Positions 53,485 to 62,705 of a DNA stretch of 64,000 nucleotides are shown here, piece by piece; within the stretch, counting starts at the first letter, position 1; each line of letters starts with the position of its first letter. A model generated the notes under the pieces. The model did no database searches. It had not been told where the DNA came from and saw only the letters and a program-made list of their open reading frames with translations. Source of the stretch: Acidobacteriota bacterium (GTDB lineage: Bacteria > Acidobacteriota > Terriglobia > 20CM-2-55-15); assembly GCA_022821145.1 (NCBI GenBank), contig JAJEEE010000010.1, forward strand, positions 1 to 64,000. Reading direction: 5' to 3'. Position numbers and translations under genes: made by a program.

Positions 53485-55194
53485 ATGACATACATCGCGC
53501 GACACGGTCCGAACGGCAGGCCGGGCACGTCGGTCGCCCGGCTGTCGGTCGTCGTCTGTCTTTGGTCGGGCGCGGACCTTCTCGGCGCGGCCCAGGTGGG
53601 CGAGGAAGCCGGCGTCCTGCGCGTCGGCACGCAGCTCGTGCAGGTGAACGTCGTCGTGACCGGCGACGAGGGCCCCATCCGGGACCTGACCGTCGACGAC
53701 TTCACCGTCCTGGACGACGGCGTCGAACGCCGTATCGAGGTCTTCGACGTGATCCGCTCCGCGACGGATGACGCCGATCCGGCGGCGATGCTCCCCGACG
53801 GCATCGTGTCGAACCGCCTCGATCGCCGTGGACGACGGCCGGAATCCGTCACGGCCATCCTCATCGATCGGGTGAATACGCAGGTTATCGACCAGCCGTT
53901 CATGGACGACCAGGTCCGGTCGTTCCTCGACGACGCGTCGGCCACCGGCGAGCACGTCGCCGTTCTCGAACTCGGCGAGGAGGGGCTGACTGTCCTGGCC
54001 GACTTCACGGCTCACCCCGTGGCTGTTCGCGACGCGCTCCAGTCCCGACGCCCATCGCACTCGCTGGCGTTGGAATCGAGCCGGGATTTCGTCACGGGCG
54101 AGATGGACCCGGTGCGCGCGGGAACGGAGGGATTTCCTCACGCCAACGATTACATCCGATCGAGCCTGGAATTCTTCTGGGGACGGGACCCCATGAGCGC
54201 AATGACGGCAGCACGATCGCCCTTCCGGCTATACGCGGACGTGCTCTCGCGCCAGATTGAAGCGTATTACATGGAACGGCGAGTCGTACTGACGGTTGCC
54301 GCACTCGAGGCGACGGCCCGGCACCTGTCAGAGTTTCCCGGCCGCAAGAACCTCGTGTGGCTCTCCGCGCGGTTTCCGTTTCCGTTCCGGCCGTGGCAGG
54401 ACCCTCGACTCAACTTCGCTGCCGCGAGCGGGTGGCCGCATTCCACTCTGGATCGAATCGACGAGGCGTTTCGCAGGATCGTCGACAGCGACGTCGCCGT
54501 GTATCCGATCGATGCACTGGGCCTACCCGCTCGATCGGACGCAACAATCGGCATTCAGATGGAGATCGCCGAAATCACGGGCGGACGCGTGTCGTTCAAC
54601 ACCAACGGACCGGCCGCACGCATGCATCAGGCGGCCCGGGACACGGGCACCAACTACTCGTTGGGATTCTACGTCCCGGAAGTCGAGTCCGACGCGGAGT
54701 TTCACGAACTGGAGGTTCGCGTGGACCGCGACGGCGTCGACGTACTGCATCGGAGCGGCTACTTCGGATTCGGCGCCGACGCGCCGGGTTCAGGCGACCT
54801 GGACCGGACCCTGCAGGACCCGTTCAACGCGATGGGAGTCGGCCTGCTCGCCACGGCGGAACCCGTTCCGGCCGCGCCCGGCCTGTATACGGTCACCCTC
54901 GCCATCGACGTGAACGACATCGACCTGATCCGGGAAGCCGATCACTGGACCGGATCGCTCGCGGTTGTGACGAGCTTCTACATCACCGAATTGGACCGGT
55001 ACTCGAACGGGCCGCCCGTCATGCACGCGATCCGGCTCACCGACGCCGAATACGAGACGGCGCAGCGGTTGTCGAACGTCGTTCTCGAGGACGTCGTCGA
55101 AACCGACGGCTACGCCGGTCATCTCCGCGTGGCCGTGCAGGATGCAGCGACGGGCGAGACCGGTTCGCTCTGGCTGAGCCTCGGCGAGGAGTAA
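53485..55194 (+). CDS. VWFA-related acidobacterial domain protein, copy 2
   Basis: Protein of 569 residues, full-length paralogue of copy 1, with the same signal segment (LSVVVCLWSGADLLGAAQ) and blocks. The DxSxS site reads DRVNT. A variable insertion follows GEMDPVRAGTEG (about 210-250), where the copies differ in length and sequence (here ending FRLYADVLSRQIEAYYMER), which may be the specificity-bearing part. About 75 bp before the start (GATGATACGCTTCAG to the ATG) are recognisably repeated from copy 1, so the unit of duplication includes regulatory sequence. Confidence 0.9.
   Translation: MTYIARHGPNGRPGTSVARLSVVVCLWSGADLLGAAQVGEEAGVLRVGTQLVQVNVVVTGDEGPIRDLTVDDFTVLDDGVERRIEVFDVIRSATDDADPAAMLPDGIVSNRLDRRGRRPESVTAILIDRVNTQVIDQPFMDDQVRSFLDDASATGEHVAVLELGEEGLTVLADFTAHPVAVRDALQSRRPSHSLALESSRDFVTGEMDPVRAGTEGFPHANDYIRSSLEFFWGRDPMSAMTAARSPFRLYADVLSRQIEAYYMERRVVLTVAALEATARHLSEFPGRKNLVWLSARFPFPFRPWQDPRLNFAAASGWPHSTLDRIDEAFRRIVDSDVAVYPIDALGLPARSDATIGIQMEIAEITGGRVSFNTNGPAARMHQAARDTGTNYSLGFYVPEVESDAEFHELEVRVDRDGVDVLHRSGYFGFGADAPGSGDLDRTLQDPFNAMGVGLLATAEPVPAAPGLYTVTLAIDVNDIDLIREADHWTGSLAVVTSFYITELDRYSNGPPVMHAIRLTDAEYETAQRLSNVVLEDVVETDGYAGHLRVAVQDAATGETGSLWLSLGEE
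55120..55185 (+). repeat. 66-bp exact direct repeat, right copy
   Basis: Identical to 53299-53364, 1821 bp away. Recombination between the two would delete one gene and fuse copy 1 to the tail of copy 2 without changing the protein end. Confidence 0.9.
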
Positions 55195-55250
55195 CCGGCC
55201 CGGCCGCGGGCGCGGGACAACGATTCGACCCCCGCTCGCCGGAAGCGTCG

Positions 55251-56042
55251 CTACGACTTCTCGGGACCGCGTTTGTGCGAATAGAGAGGACTGTATTCCA
55301 GTCCGTATGGAGTGGTGCGCTTCGTGGCGGCTTTCTCCCGGGAGTACTCTTTCCGAGACCGCCAGATCTCCGCCACCTCCGCCTCCGTACAATCGTCCAG
55401 GGCGATCTCCTCGCGCGGCACGAAGAATACCTGACCGATCGGCATGCTGTGTATCCCGGAGATTCCCTCTCCGGGTTCCAGGACGTAACGGAATTCGGAG
55501 TCGTGGACGTACCAATCCGTTTCGACCCGTACGACCAACATCGGCGCGATCGGCCGCTCGATCATGTTGAGAACGGGAACGTACACGGTGTCCCAGGCGG
55601 CCTCGGTGCGGAAGTTCGTCGCGCCGCGGAGCGTGACGGCGCCCGCCGGAGTGCCGAGGTCTTCGGGTACGAAGAACGCTCGCGCCAAGGCGGGCGCGGA
55701 CTTCGGGGGGAGCGGCGGGTTCGCGACCATGAACTCCACGTCGTGCCGCATCTTGCCGTTGCTCCCGACCGGAAGCGCGTAAGTGATCGAGAAGATCGCC
55801 TGCCGATCCCCGGAGGCCGCGGTGACGAAATAGGTGAAGCGGTATTGCCCGTCGCCGAGGAACTCGACGTGATACGACTCCGCCGGCTCCAGCGGCGGAT
55901 AGACCAGAAACCCGAGGGCGCTCCCGGCCTCCAGGACCGGGCAGTTGCGCGAGTGTTGCGGCAGGTGCGGCCGCTGGGATTCCTTACGCGGCTTCAAGCC
56001 GACACCGGGCCGCGTCGAATTGGGGAACATCCGGACTCTCAT
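55251..56042 (-). CDS. Hypothetical protein, possibly DUF6065-like
   Basis: Protein of 263 residues starting MRVRMFPNSTRP. No signal peptide. The block NCPVLEAGSALGFLVYPPLE followed by beta-rich sequence (YHVEFLGDGQYRFTYFV) and PMLVVRVETDWYVHDSEFRYVLEPG recalls the DUF6065 family from memory; I cannot confirm it. It ends in a basic tail (REKAATKRTT). It converges with VWFA copy 2 and is not clearly in an operon with the cytochrome gene 103 bp upstream. Confidence 0.75.
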   Translation of the reverse strand: MRVRMFPNSTRPGVGLKPRKESQRPHLPQHSRNCPVLEAGSALGFLVYPPLEPAESYHVEFLGDGQYRFTYFVTAASGDRQAIFSITYALPVGSNGKMRHDVEFMVANPPLPPKSAPALARAFFVPEDLGTPAGAVTLRGATNFRTEAAWDTVYVPVLNMIERPIAPMLVVRVETDWYVHDSEFRYVLEPGEGISGIHSMPIGQVFFVPREEIALDDCTEAEVAEIWRSRKEYSREKAATKRTTPYGLEYSPLYSHKRGPEKS

Positions 56043-56145
56043 GGGCAGATGACAGGCGACGGGCGGTTCGTGTCGATGACGAGCGGGAAACCGTGCGCTC
56101 GAGGAACCGAGCGGCGGCCACGCCCCGCGCCGCGCGCGGCGCCGG

Positions 56146-56730
56146 CTACTGGTTCGGGTTGATGCCGCGGGTCCGGCTCAACCACTCGACAAGGGTTTCC
56201 AATTCTTCGTCCGTGATCACCGCGCCCTGTTCTCTCATGTTGACCAGCACGACGCGCCATCCGTCGAGCGAGTACCGCGACTCGTTGATCCGGTCCATGC
56301 CGTGACACGGCGTACACGCCCTCTCCATCAGCCGGAACGCTTCCGGATCCGTGAAGAACACGGTGATCTCGGGAGGAATGTACGACCGGGGGAATGCCTC
56401 CGAGTCCGCGCCGAACTCGGCCACGAGCCAATCGAGGAGAAGGTTCCGGTCGTCGTCGGAGAGGACCACGTCCTCGTAGTCCATGTGCTGGGAGTCGATG
56501 AGATCCACCCATCCGGCTCTGTCCAGGGCAAAAAAGGCGTAGTCGTCGATGCCGTGGCACGAAATGCAGTTCTGGCGTATGACCTGCCACACGGGGCCAT
56601 CCGGTCGTTCGACGCTCGGCCGGGCGGCGCTCCTGTCCTGCGCGCCCGCGGACGCGCCCGGCGGGACCCACAGCCCCACGAGGACGAGGACCGCCCACGA
56701 TGTTGCGGATTTTCTGGAGTTCGCCTTCAT
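56146..56730 (-). CDS. Exported diheme cytochrome c
   Basis: Protein of 194 residues from MKANSRKSAT at 56730, with a signal peptide ending about AGAQ. Two heme sites are CISCHGIDDY and CTPCHGMDRI. The first module resembles a short cytochrome c with HMDYEDVVLSDDDRNLLLDWL; the second ends in ITDEELETLVEWLSR, a standard cytochrome c C-terminal helix. The gene follows DUF1552 of cassette B on the same strand (129 bp). It could be the electron partner of the DUF1592 protein; inference from position. Confidence 0.88.
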   Translation of the reverse strand: MKANSRKSATSWAVLVLVGLWVPPGASAGAQDRSAARPSVERPDGPVWQVIRQNCISCHGIDDYAFFALDRAGWVDLIDSQHMDYEDVVLSDDDRNLLLDWLVAEFGADSEAFPRSYIPPEITVFFTDPEAFRLMERACTPCHGMDRINESRYSLDGWRVVLVNMREQGAVITDEELETLVEWLSRTRGINPNQ

Positions 56731-56859
56731 CCGCCGTCTTCCTCGATTGAGTTCATCCAACCCGCGTGAGGGAACGCTTCTCGCAAAAACCGATGATCGC
56801 CGCGCAGACCCGAAGGATCGGGCGCGCGGCGATCATGAAACGGCGGTTCCGGTTCGGGC

Positions 56860-58242
56860 CTAGGCTATGGATAGCCGTCCCGTGCTGTCACCGAGTACGC
56901 CTCGCTTGAGACCGTACAACTCGCTCAGCTCGGGGCCGTACAACTCGACCGGCTCGATATCGTACAGCTCGAGGACGCCGAGGAGCATGTTCGAACACCG
57001 CTCGACGTTGTCCGGGTACACGATGTGACGATTGCCCCGGAAGGTCCCGTCGACGCCGCCCACCAGGATGACGGGCACTTTCTCATGAGCGTGGCGATGG
57101 GAGTTGCCCATGTTGGTGCCCTTGTAGATCAGCACGTGATCGAGAACGCTTCCGTCGCCGTCGGGAATGTTCTTCAACTTCTCGACGAAGTACGCGAGGT
57201 TCTGGACGTGATACCGGTTGATCTTGGCGTAGTTGGCGATGTTGTCCGGCTTGTCGCCGTGATGGGACGATCCGTGCCACCCGCCGTCGAACCCGGACTC
57301 GGGGAAGGTGGTGCCGGTCAGATCGCGGCCCAGCATGAACGTGATCGAACGCGTGATGTCTCCCTCGAAAGCCAGCGCCATCAGGTCGTACATCAAGTGG
57401 AAATGGTCGTGCTTGCTCTGGGGCACGCCGAAGGGGATCTCCTCGGTGGGCTCCGCCACGTTCTTGTCCATCGCGATCTGGATGCGGCGTTCGATCTCGC
57501 GGACATTGTCCAGATAGGTGTCAAGGCGGGCCTGATCTCCCGCGGGCAGGTCGCGCTTCAGCGCGGGGATCTCGCGGGTGACCGAATCGAGGATGCTGGC
57601 GTTCCGCATGCGTCCCCGCAGCCGCTCCTCGGTGCTCGTCCCGTCGCCGAACAGCCGCTCGAAGGCCACGCGGGGGTTCGTTTCGGTCGGCAGCGGCTGG
57701 GTGGGCGTCGGCCACGAGATGCTGTTGGAGTAGGCGCAACTGTAGCCGAAGTTGCACCCGCCGAAGTTGCCGGTATCCTCGATCCCGAGCTGAAGCGACG
57801 ACAGGATCGTGTCCTGGCCGTACTTCTTCGCGACCATCTGATCGACCGTGACGCCCAGATACGGGTTCACGTTGTTCCGTCGCGGGCGGGCGCCGGACAA
57901 CAACGCGGCGCCGCGCGCGTGATCGCCCGCGGGTTCTTCGAGGGTCGGCGCCGAGGCCGTTGCATCGAGGTTGGTGAGGAGAACCGTGTGGTCCCGGAAC
58001 GGCTCCAACGGTTTCGTGATGTAGGAGAAGTCGAAATCGGAGCCTTCCTGCGCGGGGCTCCAATAGCCCGGGGCCGCCCCGTGCGGGTGCCAGATCCCCA
58101 CGAAACGGGGGGTCGGCGCCGCCGCCGTCTGGTTCAACGGCGTTTGAGCCGGAAGCATCGATTCCATCAACGGCAGGGACACCGTCGCGCCGACGCCCTT
58201 CAGGAACGTCCGGCGGGGGATCGCCTTCTTGGTGATAAACAT
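56860..58242 (-). CDS. Tat-exported DUF1552 protein, cassette B
   Basis: Protein of 460 residues from MFITKKAIPRRTF at 58242, with AAGGAGG upstream. The twin-arginine signal is PRRTFLKG plus a hydrophobic stretch. DUF1552 blocks match the cassette A protein: FVGIWHPHGA, VLLTNLDATA, the paired Cys loop with FGGCNFGYSCAY, and HRHAHEKVPVILVGG near the end. It lies 57 bp after the DUF1592 gene. Compared with cassette A, the Cys pair and the late His-rich motif are kept, which marks candidate functional residues. Confidence 0.92.
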   Translation of the reverse strand: MFITKKAIPRRTFLKGVGATVSLPLMESMLPAQTPLNQTAAAPTPRFVGIWHPHGAAPGYWSPAQEGSDFDFSYITKPLEPFRDHTVLLTNLDATASAPTLEEPAGDHARGAALLSGARPRRNNVNPYLGVTVDQMVAKKYGQDTILSSLQLGIEDTGNFGGCNFGYSCAYSNSISWPTPTQPLPTETNPRVAFERLFGDGTSTEERLRGRMRNASILDSVTREIPALKRDLPAGDQARLDTYLDNVREIERRIQIAMDKNVAEPTEEIPFGVPQSKHDHFHLMYDLMALAFEGDITRSITFMLGRDLTGTTFPESGFDGGWHGSSHHGDKPDNIANYAKINRYHVQNLAYFVEKLKNIPDGDGSVLDHVLIYKGTNMGNSHRHAHEKVPVILVGGVDGTFRGNRHIVYPDNVERCSNMLLGVLELYDIEPVELYGPELSELYGLKRGVLGDSTGRLSIA

Positions 58243-58299
58243 GGACGCGGCCTCCTTCACTCGCAAGATGCAGGCATGCCTGTCGGCATACTAAGTCCG

Positions 58300-60690
58300 C
58301 TATTCGGCCGATGCAAGTTCTTCCGACCTCGCACGCATCAGAAACTGCGGGCTCTCGACGATGCCCTTGACGATCGAGCTGAACCGGTATCCGTCCTGCT
58401 CCGCATCCCGGACGATCGAACGGATCGAGGGCATATCGGAGTATTGGACGCCACGCCCCAGGGCGTACGTCATCATGTTCCGGGTAATCGTCCGGACATA
58501 CTGCGGCGTGTAGCCCAGCAGGAACTGCCGCAGCTCGGCGGGTCCGTTGACCACCGTGCCGTCGTGAAGCTCCACCGTCGTATCGAACGGCGTCCGGTCC
58601 TCGTCTCCCCGATCGGTTCGCCAGCTTCCGTCGGCGTCGAAGTTCTCGAGCGCGAAACCGATGGGATCCATCAGCCTGTGGCACGTCGCGCACGGTTCGT
58701 TCACACGGTGGATGGTCATCTGCTCGCGCAACGTGAGAACCCTTCCATCGTCGTTGCCGGAGTCCTCCAGGGCCGGAACGTTCGGCGGTGGGGCCGGCGC
58801 CGGACTGCCGAGAATGTTCTCCAGGATCCAGACCCCGCGCTTGACGGGCGAGGTCCTGAAATTCTGAGTGAACGTGATCGACAGGAAGCTCCCCTGCCCC
58901 AGCAGCCCCCGGCGATAGTCCAACTCCGGCCCGAGGTTCACGCGGCGGAAGTGGGAGCCGTAAATGCCCGGGATGCCGTAGTGTTGGGCCAGCCTCTCGT
59001 TGATGTACGTGTAGTCCGCCGTCAACAGGTCGACGATGCTGCGGTCCTCCCGGATGATGCTGTCGAACAGCAACTCCGTTTCGCGGTGGAAGCTCCGCCT
59101 CAGATCATCGTCCCAGTTGGGATAGAACTTGCCGTCGGGGAACGTCACGGGCAGGTTTCGCAGGTACAGCAACTGGTTGGCAAAATTCTCCACGAGAGCT
59201 TCGGATCGGGCGTCCCGGAGCATGCGGTCGACCTGCTGTCCGAGCACCGTGGGATCGCCCAGCCGCCCCGCGGCCGCGAGGTCGATCAACTCGTCGTCGG
59301 GGATGCTGCTCCACAGGAAGAATGACAAGCGAGACGCCAATTCCAGATCATCGATGCGATAGGTCTCGCCCGGAGCCAGACCGGCCGGCTCCCTTTCCAG
59401 GCGCACCAGGAACTGCGGGCTGGCCAGGATCCTGCGGAGCGCCAACTCGATCCCGTCCTCGAAGCCGCCATCGGCGCGACCCTCGTTGTAGAACACCATC
59501 AAGGCCTCGAGGTCCTGCGCGTCCACGGGACGTCGAAAGGCCTGCCTGGCCAGCGTCGAAATGATCTCGTTCGCGCAGGACGCTTCCTGATCCGGGTTCT
59601 CGGGCCGGCACGTGAAGACCTTGCGGATGCTGGGCGAGTCCGTCGGCCGCTCGGCGCCGAACGGCCCGGAGATCCTGAAGAAGCCGATGATCGGGGGATA
59701 CTGCAACTGTGCGATGCGGTTGTTCTCCAGGGACTTCCGATCGTATTCCTGGACCATGTTGAGGCTGGGTCCGTAGTTCCTCGCAAGGAACGTGGCCCCC
59801 ACGTCGCGAGTGCCGGCCCGCACGTAGGCCGTCACATCGATGGATCCGTCATTCTCCGCGGACATGCCGGAACTGATGCCGACGCCGGTATAGTCGGCCA
59901 CCCCGATGCGCTCGCCGTCGACCAGGAACACGACGCGCTCTCCCGGGTGAAAGCTCCCCAGGCCGTAGTTCTGGACCGAGAACCTGTATTCGCCGTCGGC
60001 CGGGAAGGTGTGACGAACGCGCATGCCGCCGCGCGTGCCGAACGGCAGTCCCTCGATGTGATGCGACTGCGACGTGTCGGCCGACGCGATGTAGCTGGCC
60101 TGCGTCGGGGACCGCCAGTAGCCGACCGCCATGCGGGCGATCCGCGCCGCCGCCGTCAGGTAGGATTCCAGCAGCGTCGGGGACAACGTCAAGGAACCCG
60201 CGACGTTGTCGAAGCCGTCCGCCGAATCGTCCGGAGGCAGGAACAGCGCGGGATCGATTTCAAGGTCGATAAGGTCGCGAACCGCGTTGGCGTATTCGGC
60301 CCGGTTCATGCGGTGCATCACGATGGATCCGGGATTCGGACGATCGGCCGCGGCGCTGTCGATCGTGTTCTCCAGCCAGTCCCGAAGCGCCTCGTACTCC
60401 GCCTGGGCGGGCCGCCGCACGCCGGCCGGAGGCATCACGCCGGCCCGCAGTTTGCGTATGACCGTTTCCCACAACTCGGCGTTGCTCGCGATATCGGAGA
60501 AATCGGCGTTCTCCAGCGTCAGGTTCGCCGTTCGGACCTGATCGCTGTGGCAGGTGACGCAATACGTATCGACCACTGCCTTGTGGTTCCGCGCGTCGGC
60601 GGGTAAATCGGCAGCGGTCGAGACACCCTGCCCGTAGCCGGGGACCGCAGCCAGCAAAGCGATGCAACTGATTGCCCACGCCGTCTTCAT
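58300..60690 (-). CDS. DUF1592-type (PSD-family) diheme cytochrome-like protein, cassette B
   Basis: Protein of 796 residues from MKTAWAISC at 60690, with a signal peptide. The domain order equals that of cassette A: heme site CVTCH, DUF1587 with MHRMNRAEYANAVRDLIDL, a longer beta-sandwich (about 205-330), DUF1595 with ARQAFRRPVDAQD, DUF1592 with RLSFFLWSSIPDD, DUF1588 with CATCHRLMDPIGFALENFD, and DUF1585. It is about 50 residues longer than the cassette A copy, mainly in the beta region after residue 200. It is divergent from its ankyrin gene across 108 bp. Confidence 0.92.
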   Translation of the reverse strand: MKTAWAISCIALLAAVPGYGQGVSTAADLPADARNHKAVVDTYCVTCHSDQVRTANLTLENADFSDIASNAELWETVIRKLRAGVMPPAGVRRPAQAEYEALRDWLENTIDSAAADRPNPGSIVMHRMNRAEYANAVRDLIDLEIDPALFLPPDDSADGFDNVAGSLTLSPTLLESYLTAAARIARMAVGYWRSPTQASYIASADTSQSHHIEGLPFGTRGGMRVRHTFPADGEYRFSVQNYGLGSFHPGERVVFLVDGERIGVADYTGVGISSGMSAENDGSIDVTAYVRAGTRDVGATFLARNYGPSLNMVQEYDRKSLENNRIAQLQYPPIIGFFRISGPFGAERPTDSPSIRKVFTCRPENPDQEASCANEIISTLARQAFRRPVDAQDLEALMVFYNEGRADGGFEDGIELALRRILASPQFLVRLEREPAGLAPGETYRIDDLELASRLSFFLWSSIPDDELIDLAAAGRLGDPTVLGQQVDRMLRDARSEALVENFANQLLYLRNLPVTFPDGKFYPNWDDDLRRSFHRETELLFDSIIREDRSIVDLLTADYTYINERLAQHYGIPGIYGSHFRRVNLGPELDYRRGLLGQGSFLSITFTQNFRTSPVKRGVWILENILGSPAPAPPPNVPALEDSGNDDGRVLTLREQMTIHRVNEPCATCHRLMDPIGFALENFDADGSWRTDRGDEDRTPFDTTVELHDGTVVNGPAELRQFLLGYTPQYVRTITRNMMTYALGRGVQYSDMPSIRSIVRDAEQDGYRFSSIVKGIVESPQFLMRARSEELASAE

Positions 60691-60716
60691 GGCCGGCTCC
60701 ATCGGATCCAATAATG

Positions 60717-60745
60717 TTGAACGGAATTCTAATGCAAACTATGAT
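60717..60745 (+). promoter_or_regulatory. Sigma70-type promoter for ankyrin gene of cassette B
   Basis: TTGAAC (60717-60722), a 17-bp spacer and TATGAT (60740-60745) match the consensus well, 53 bp before the ankyrin start. The same 108-bp gap must also drive the DUF1592 gene on the other strand; TTGCAT and CATTAT there are weaker candidates with 15-bp spacing. Confidence 0.6.
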
Positions 60746-60798
60746 CGACCACGCAGCAAATTGATTCCCGTGATCGACGAAGCTGCGGGAGGCCACAG

Positions 60799-62637
60799 AT
60801 GCGTAAAAGAGGCCTGATCGGCTGCTCGCTGGTCGCAGTGTTGTTGTGCGCCGCCATTGTCGGCGCGGCGGCCCACGACGTCGCCGACGCGGTGATGAAC
60901 GGGAGCGGGGCGGCGGCGGTGCGCTCCATGCTGCAGGAAAAGGCCGCGGAGACGCTCCGCCCGGCGGCGGCTGAACCCGATTTTCCGTTCGAGCGCGTCC
61001 GCGAGTTTCTCGACTACGTCAATGCCCCGCAGGTGGATGGCGCCACCGCGTTGCACTGGGCCGTGCGTTGGGATGACCTGGAAACCACGGATCTGCTGCT
61101 CAGCGCGGGGGCGGAGGTGTCCTCGGCGAACGCCGAAGGCGCGACGCCGCTGTTGCTGGCGGCGGTGAACGGGAACGCAGCGATCATCGGCCGGCTGATC
61201 GAGGCCGGAGCCGATGCGAACGCCCCGCTCACGCTGAACGGGGACACCGCGCTCATGCTGTCGTCCCGCACGGGAAAGACCGGCGCAGTTCGAACGTTGC
61301 TTGACGCCGGCGCCGACGTCAACGCGCTGGAGACCTGGGGGGGCACGACCGCGCTCATGTGGGCGGTCGAGGAAAACCACCTCGATACGGTCGCGATGCT
61401 CCTGGACAACGGCGCGGACGTCAACGCCCGGTCGTATTACATTCCCTCCGCCACGGGACGCGGATTCGAAGGCGCCTCCCCCGTGCCTCCCGCGCCGGAT
61501 CAATCGCCGGCCGAATACGCCAACGGTTGGCTGACGCCGATGATGTTCGCCGCGCGGGAAGGCCACATGGAAATCGCGCAGGCCCTGGTGGCGGCCGGCG
61601 CGGACCTGGACATCGTCTCGGCCGACGGAAAGAACGCGCTGGCCCTGGCGATCTTCAACGGCCACTACGAAATGGCGTCGTACCTGATCGACAACGGCGT
61701 GGACGTCAACCAGGCCGACGCGCAGCGCTTCACGCCGCTGTTCTGGGCCGTGGACCGGCGCAACATGGAATTGGCGACCAATGGCCTGCCGTGGACCGTG
61801 ACGGCGGATCCCCTGCCGCTGATCCGGAAGCTCCTGGACGCGGGCGCGGACCCCAATGCGGTCGTGGACAACACACCGAGGGCGCGCAATCGCGGGGCCT
61901 CTCCTCGGATCGTGTTCGCATCGGCGCTGATGCGCGCCGCGTTCACCGGCGACCTGGCCACCACCCGGCTTCTCCTGGAATACGGGGCCGATCCTTTCGC
62001 GGTCTCCAGCGACCGGGAATCCATGCTGCAGGCCGCGGCCGGCCTCGCGCTGATCCCGGGCTACCAGATGGAAAGACCCCTGGACGAGAGACTCGAGGTC
62101 GTCAAGCTGTTCGTGGAGCTCGGACAGGACGTCAATTGGGCCGACGGCTACGGCATCACGCCGCTGATGGCCGCCGCCAACCTGGGATATACGGAAATCG
62201 TCGAATACCTGGTGGATCAGGGCGCGGACCTGGGCGCGTACGACCTGGGCAAGAAGCTGGACGGATCGTTCATGGCGAGCGTCGAGCCGCTGATGCCCGT
62301 CGACTACGCGATCGGCGTGGGCACGTTCCTGCCGAACAATTCCGTCGAGAATCGTCCCGAGACCGAAGCGGTCATGTTCCGGCTGATGGCGGAACGGGGC
62401 ATCGAGCACACCACCTCGGAATGCACGTTGAGGGGATTCACCTGCGCCACGGCCAACGTCGATCCCAAGACGGCGACGCCGGCGGAAATCATGGTGATGC
62501 GGCGTGTGCAGGTCGGAAAGGACGTCGACGGGCTCGCCACGGGTCTGGACGCCGACGAAGAGCTGGCGAACTCCTCGGAATCGGAGCGCGGCGATCGACC
62601 GCTCTTCGAACGGAACCAGCAACAGGATCAGCAGTAG
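60799..62637 (+). CDS. Exported ankyrin-repeat protein, cassette B
   Basis: Protein of 612 residues with a signal peptide (about 1-25) and GGGAGG six bases ahead of the ATG. About ten ankyrin repeats run from about 75 to 500: GATALHWAVRWDDLETTDLLLSA and so on. Like cassette A it has a non-repeat insertion in the middle (RSYYIPSATGRGFEGA, about 213-240) and a shared block LTPMMFAAREGHMEI against LSPLHYAARDNRVQS. The tail (about 520-612) is not repeat, with two Cys in SECTLRGFTCAT, and ends Gln-rich. Divergent from DUF1592 of cassette B. Confidence 0.9.
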   Translation: MRKRGLIGCSLVAVLLCAAIVGAAAHDVADAVMNGSGAAAVRSMLQEKAAETLRPAAAEPDFPFERVREFLDYVNAPQVDGATALHWAVRWDDLETTDLLLSAGAEVSSANAEGATPLLLAAVNGNAAIIGRLIEAGADANAPLTLNGDTALMLSSRTGKTGAVRTLLDAGADVNALETWGGTTALMWAVEENHLDTVAMLLDNGADVNARSYYIPSATGRGFEGASPVPPAPDQSPAEYANGWLTPMMFAAREGHMEIAQALVAAGADLDIVSADGKNALALAIFNGHYEMASYLIDNGVDVNQADAQRFTPLFWAVDRRNMELATNGLPWTVTADPLPLIRKLLDAGADPNAVVDNTPRARNRGASPRIVFASALMRAAFTGDLATTRLLLEYGADPFAVSSDRESMLQAAAGLALIPGYQMERPLDERLEVVKLFVELGQDVNWADGYGITPLMAAANLGYTEIVEYLVDQGADLGAYDLGKKLDGSFMASVEPLMPVDYAIGVGTFLPNNSVENRPETEAVMFRLMAERGIEHTTSECTLRGFTCATANVDPKTATPAEIMVMRRVQVGKDVDGLATGLDADEELANSSESERGDRPLFERNQQQDQQ

Positions 62638-62705
62638 CGAAACCGCGGCGGGTTCGGGCCTAGCGAAACGGGCTCCCTGAGAGTCCAAGTGTCGGAATCA
62701 CGGCC

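Noticed and set aside
57025-59325. 766-codon plus-strand open frame opposite DUF1552/DUF1592 of cassette B
   Set aside because: Spans two real genes on the other strand and their gap, with shadow-like composition.
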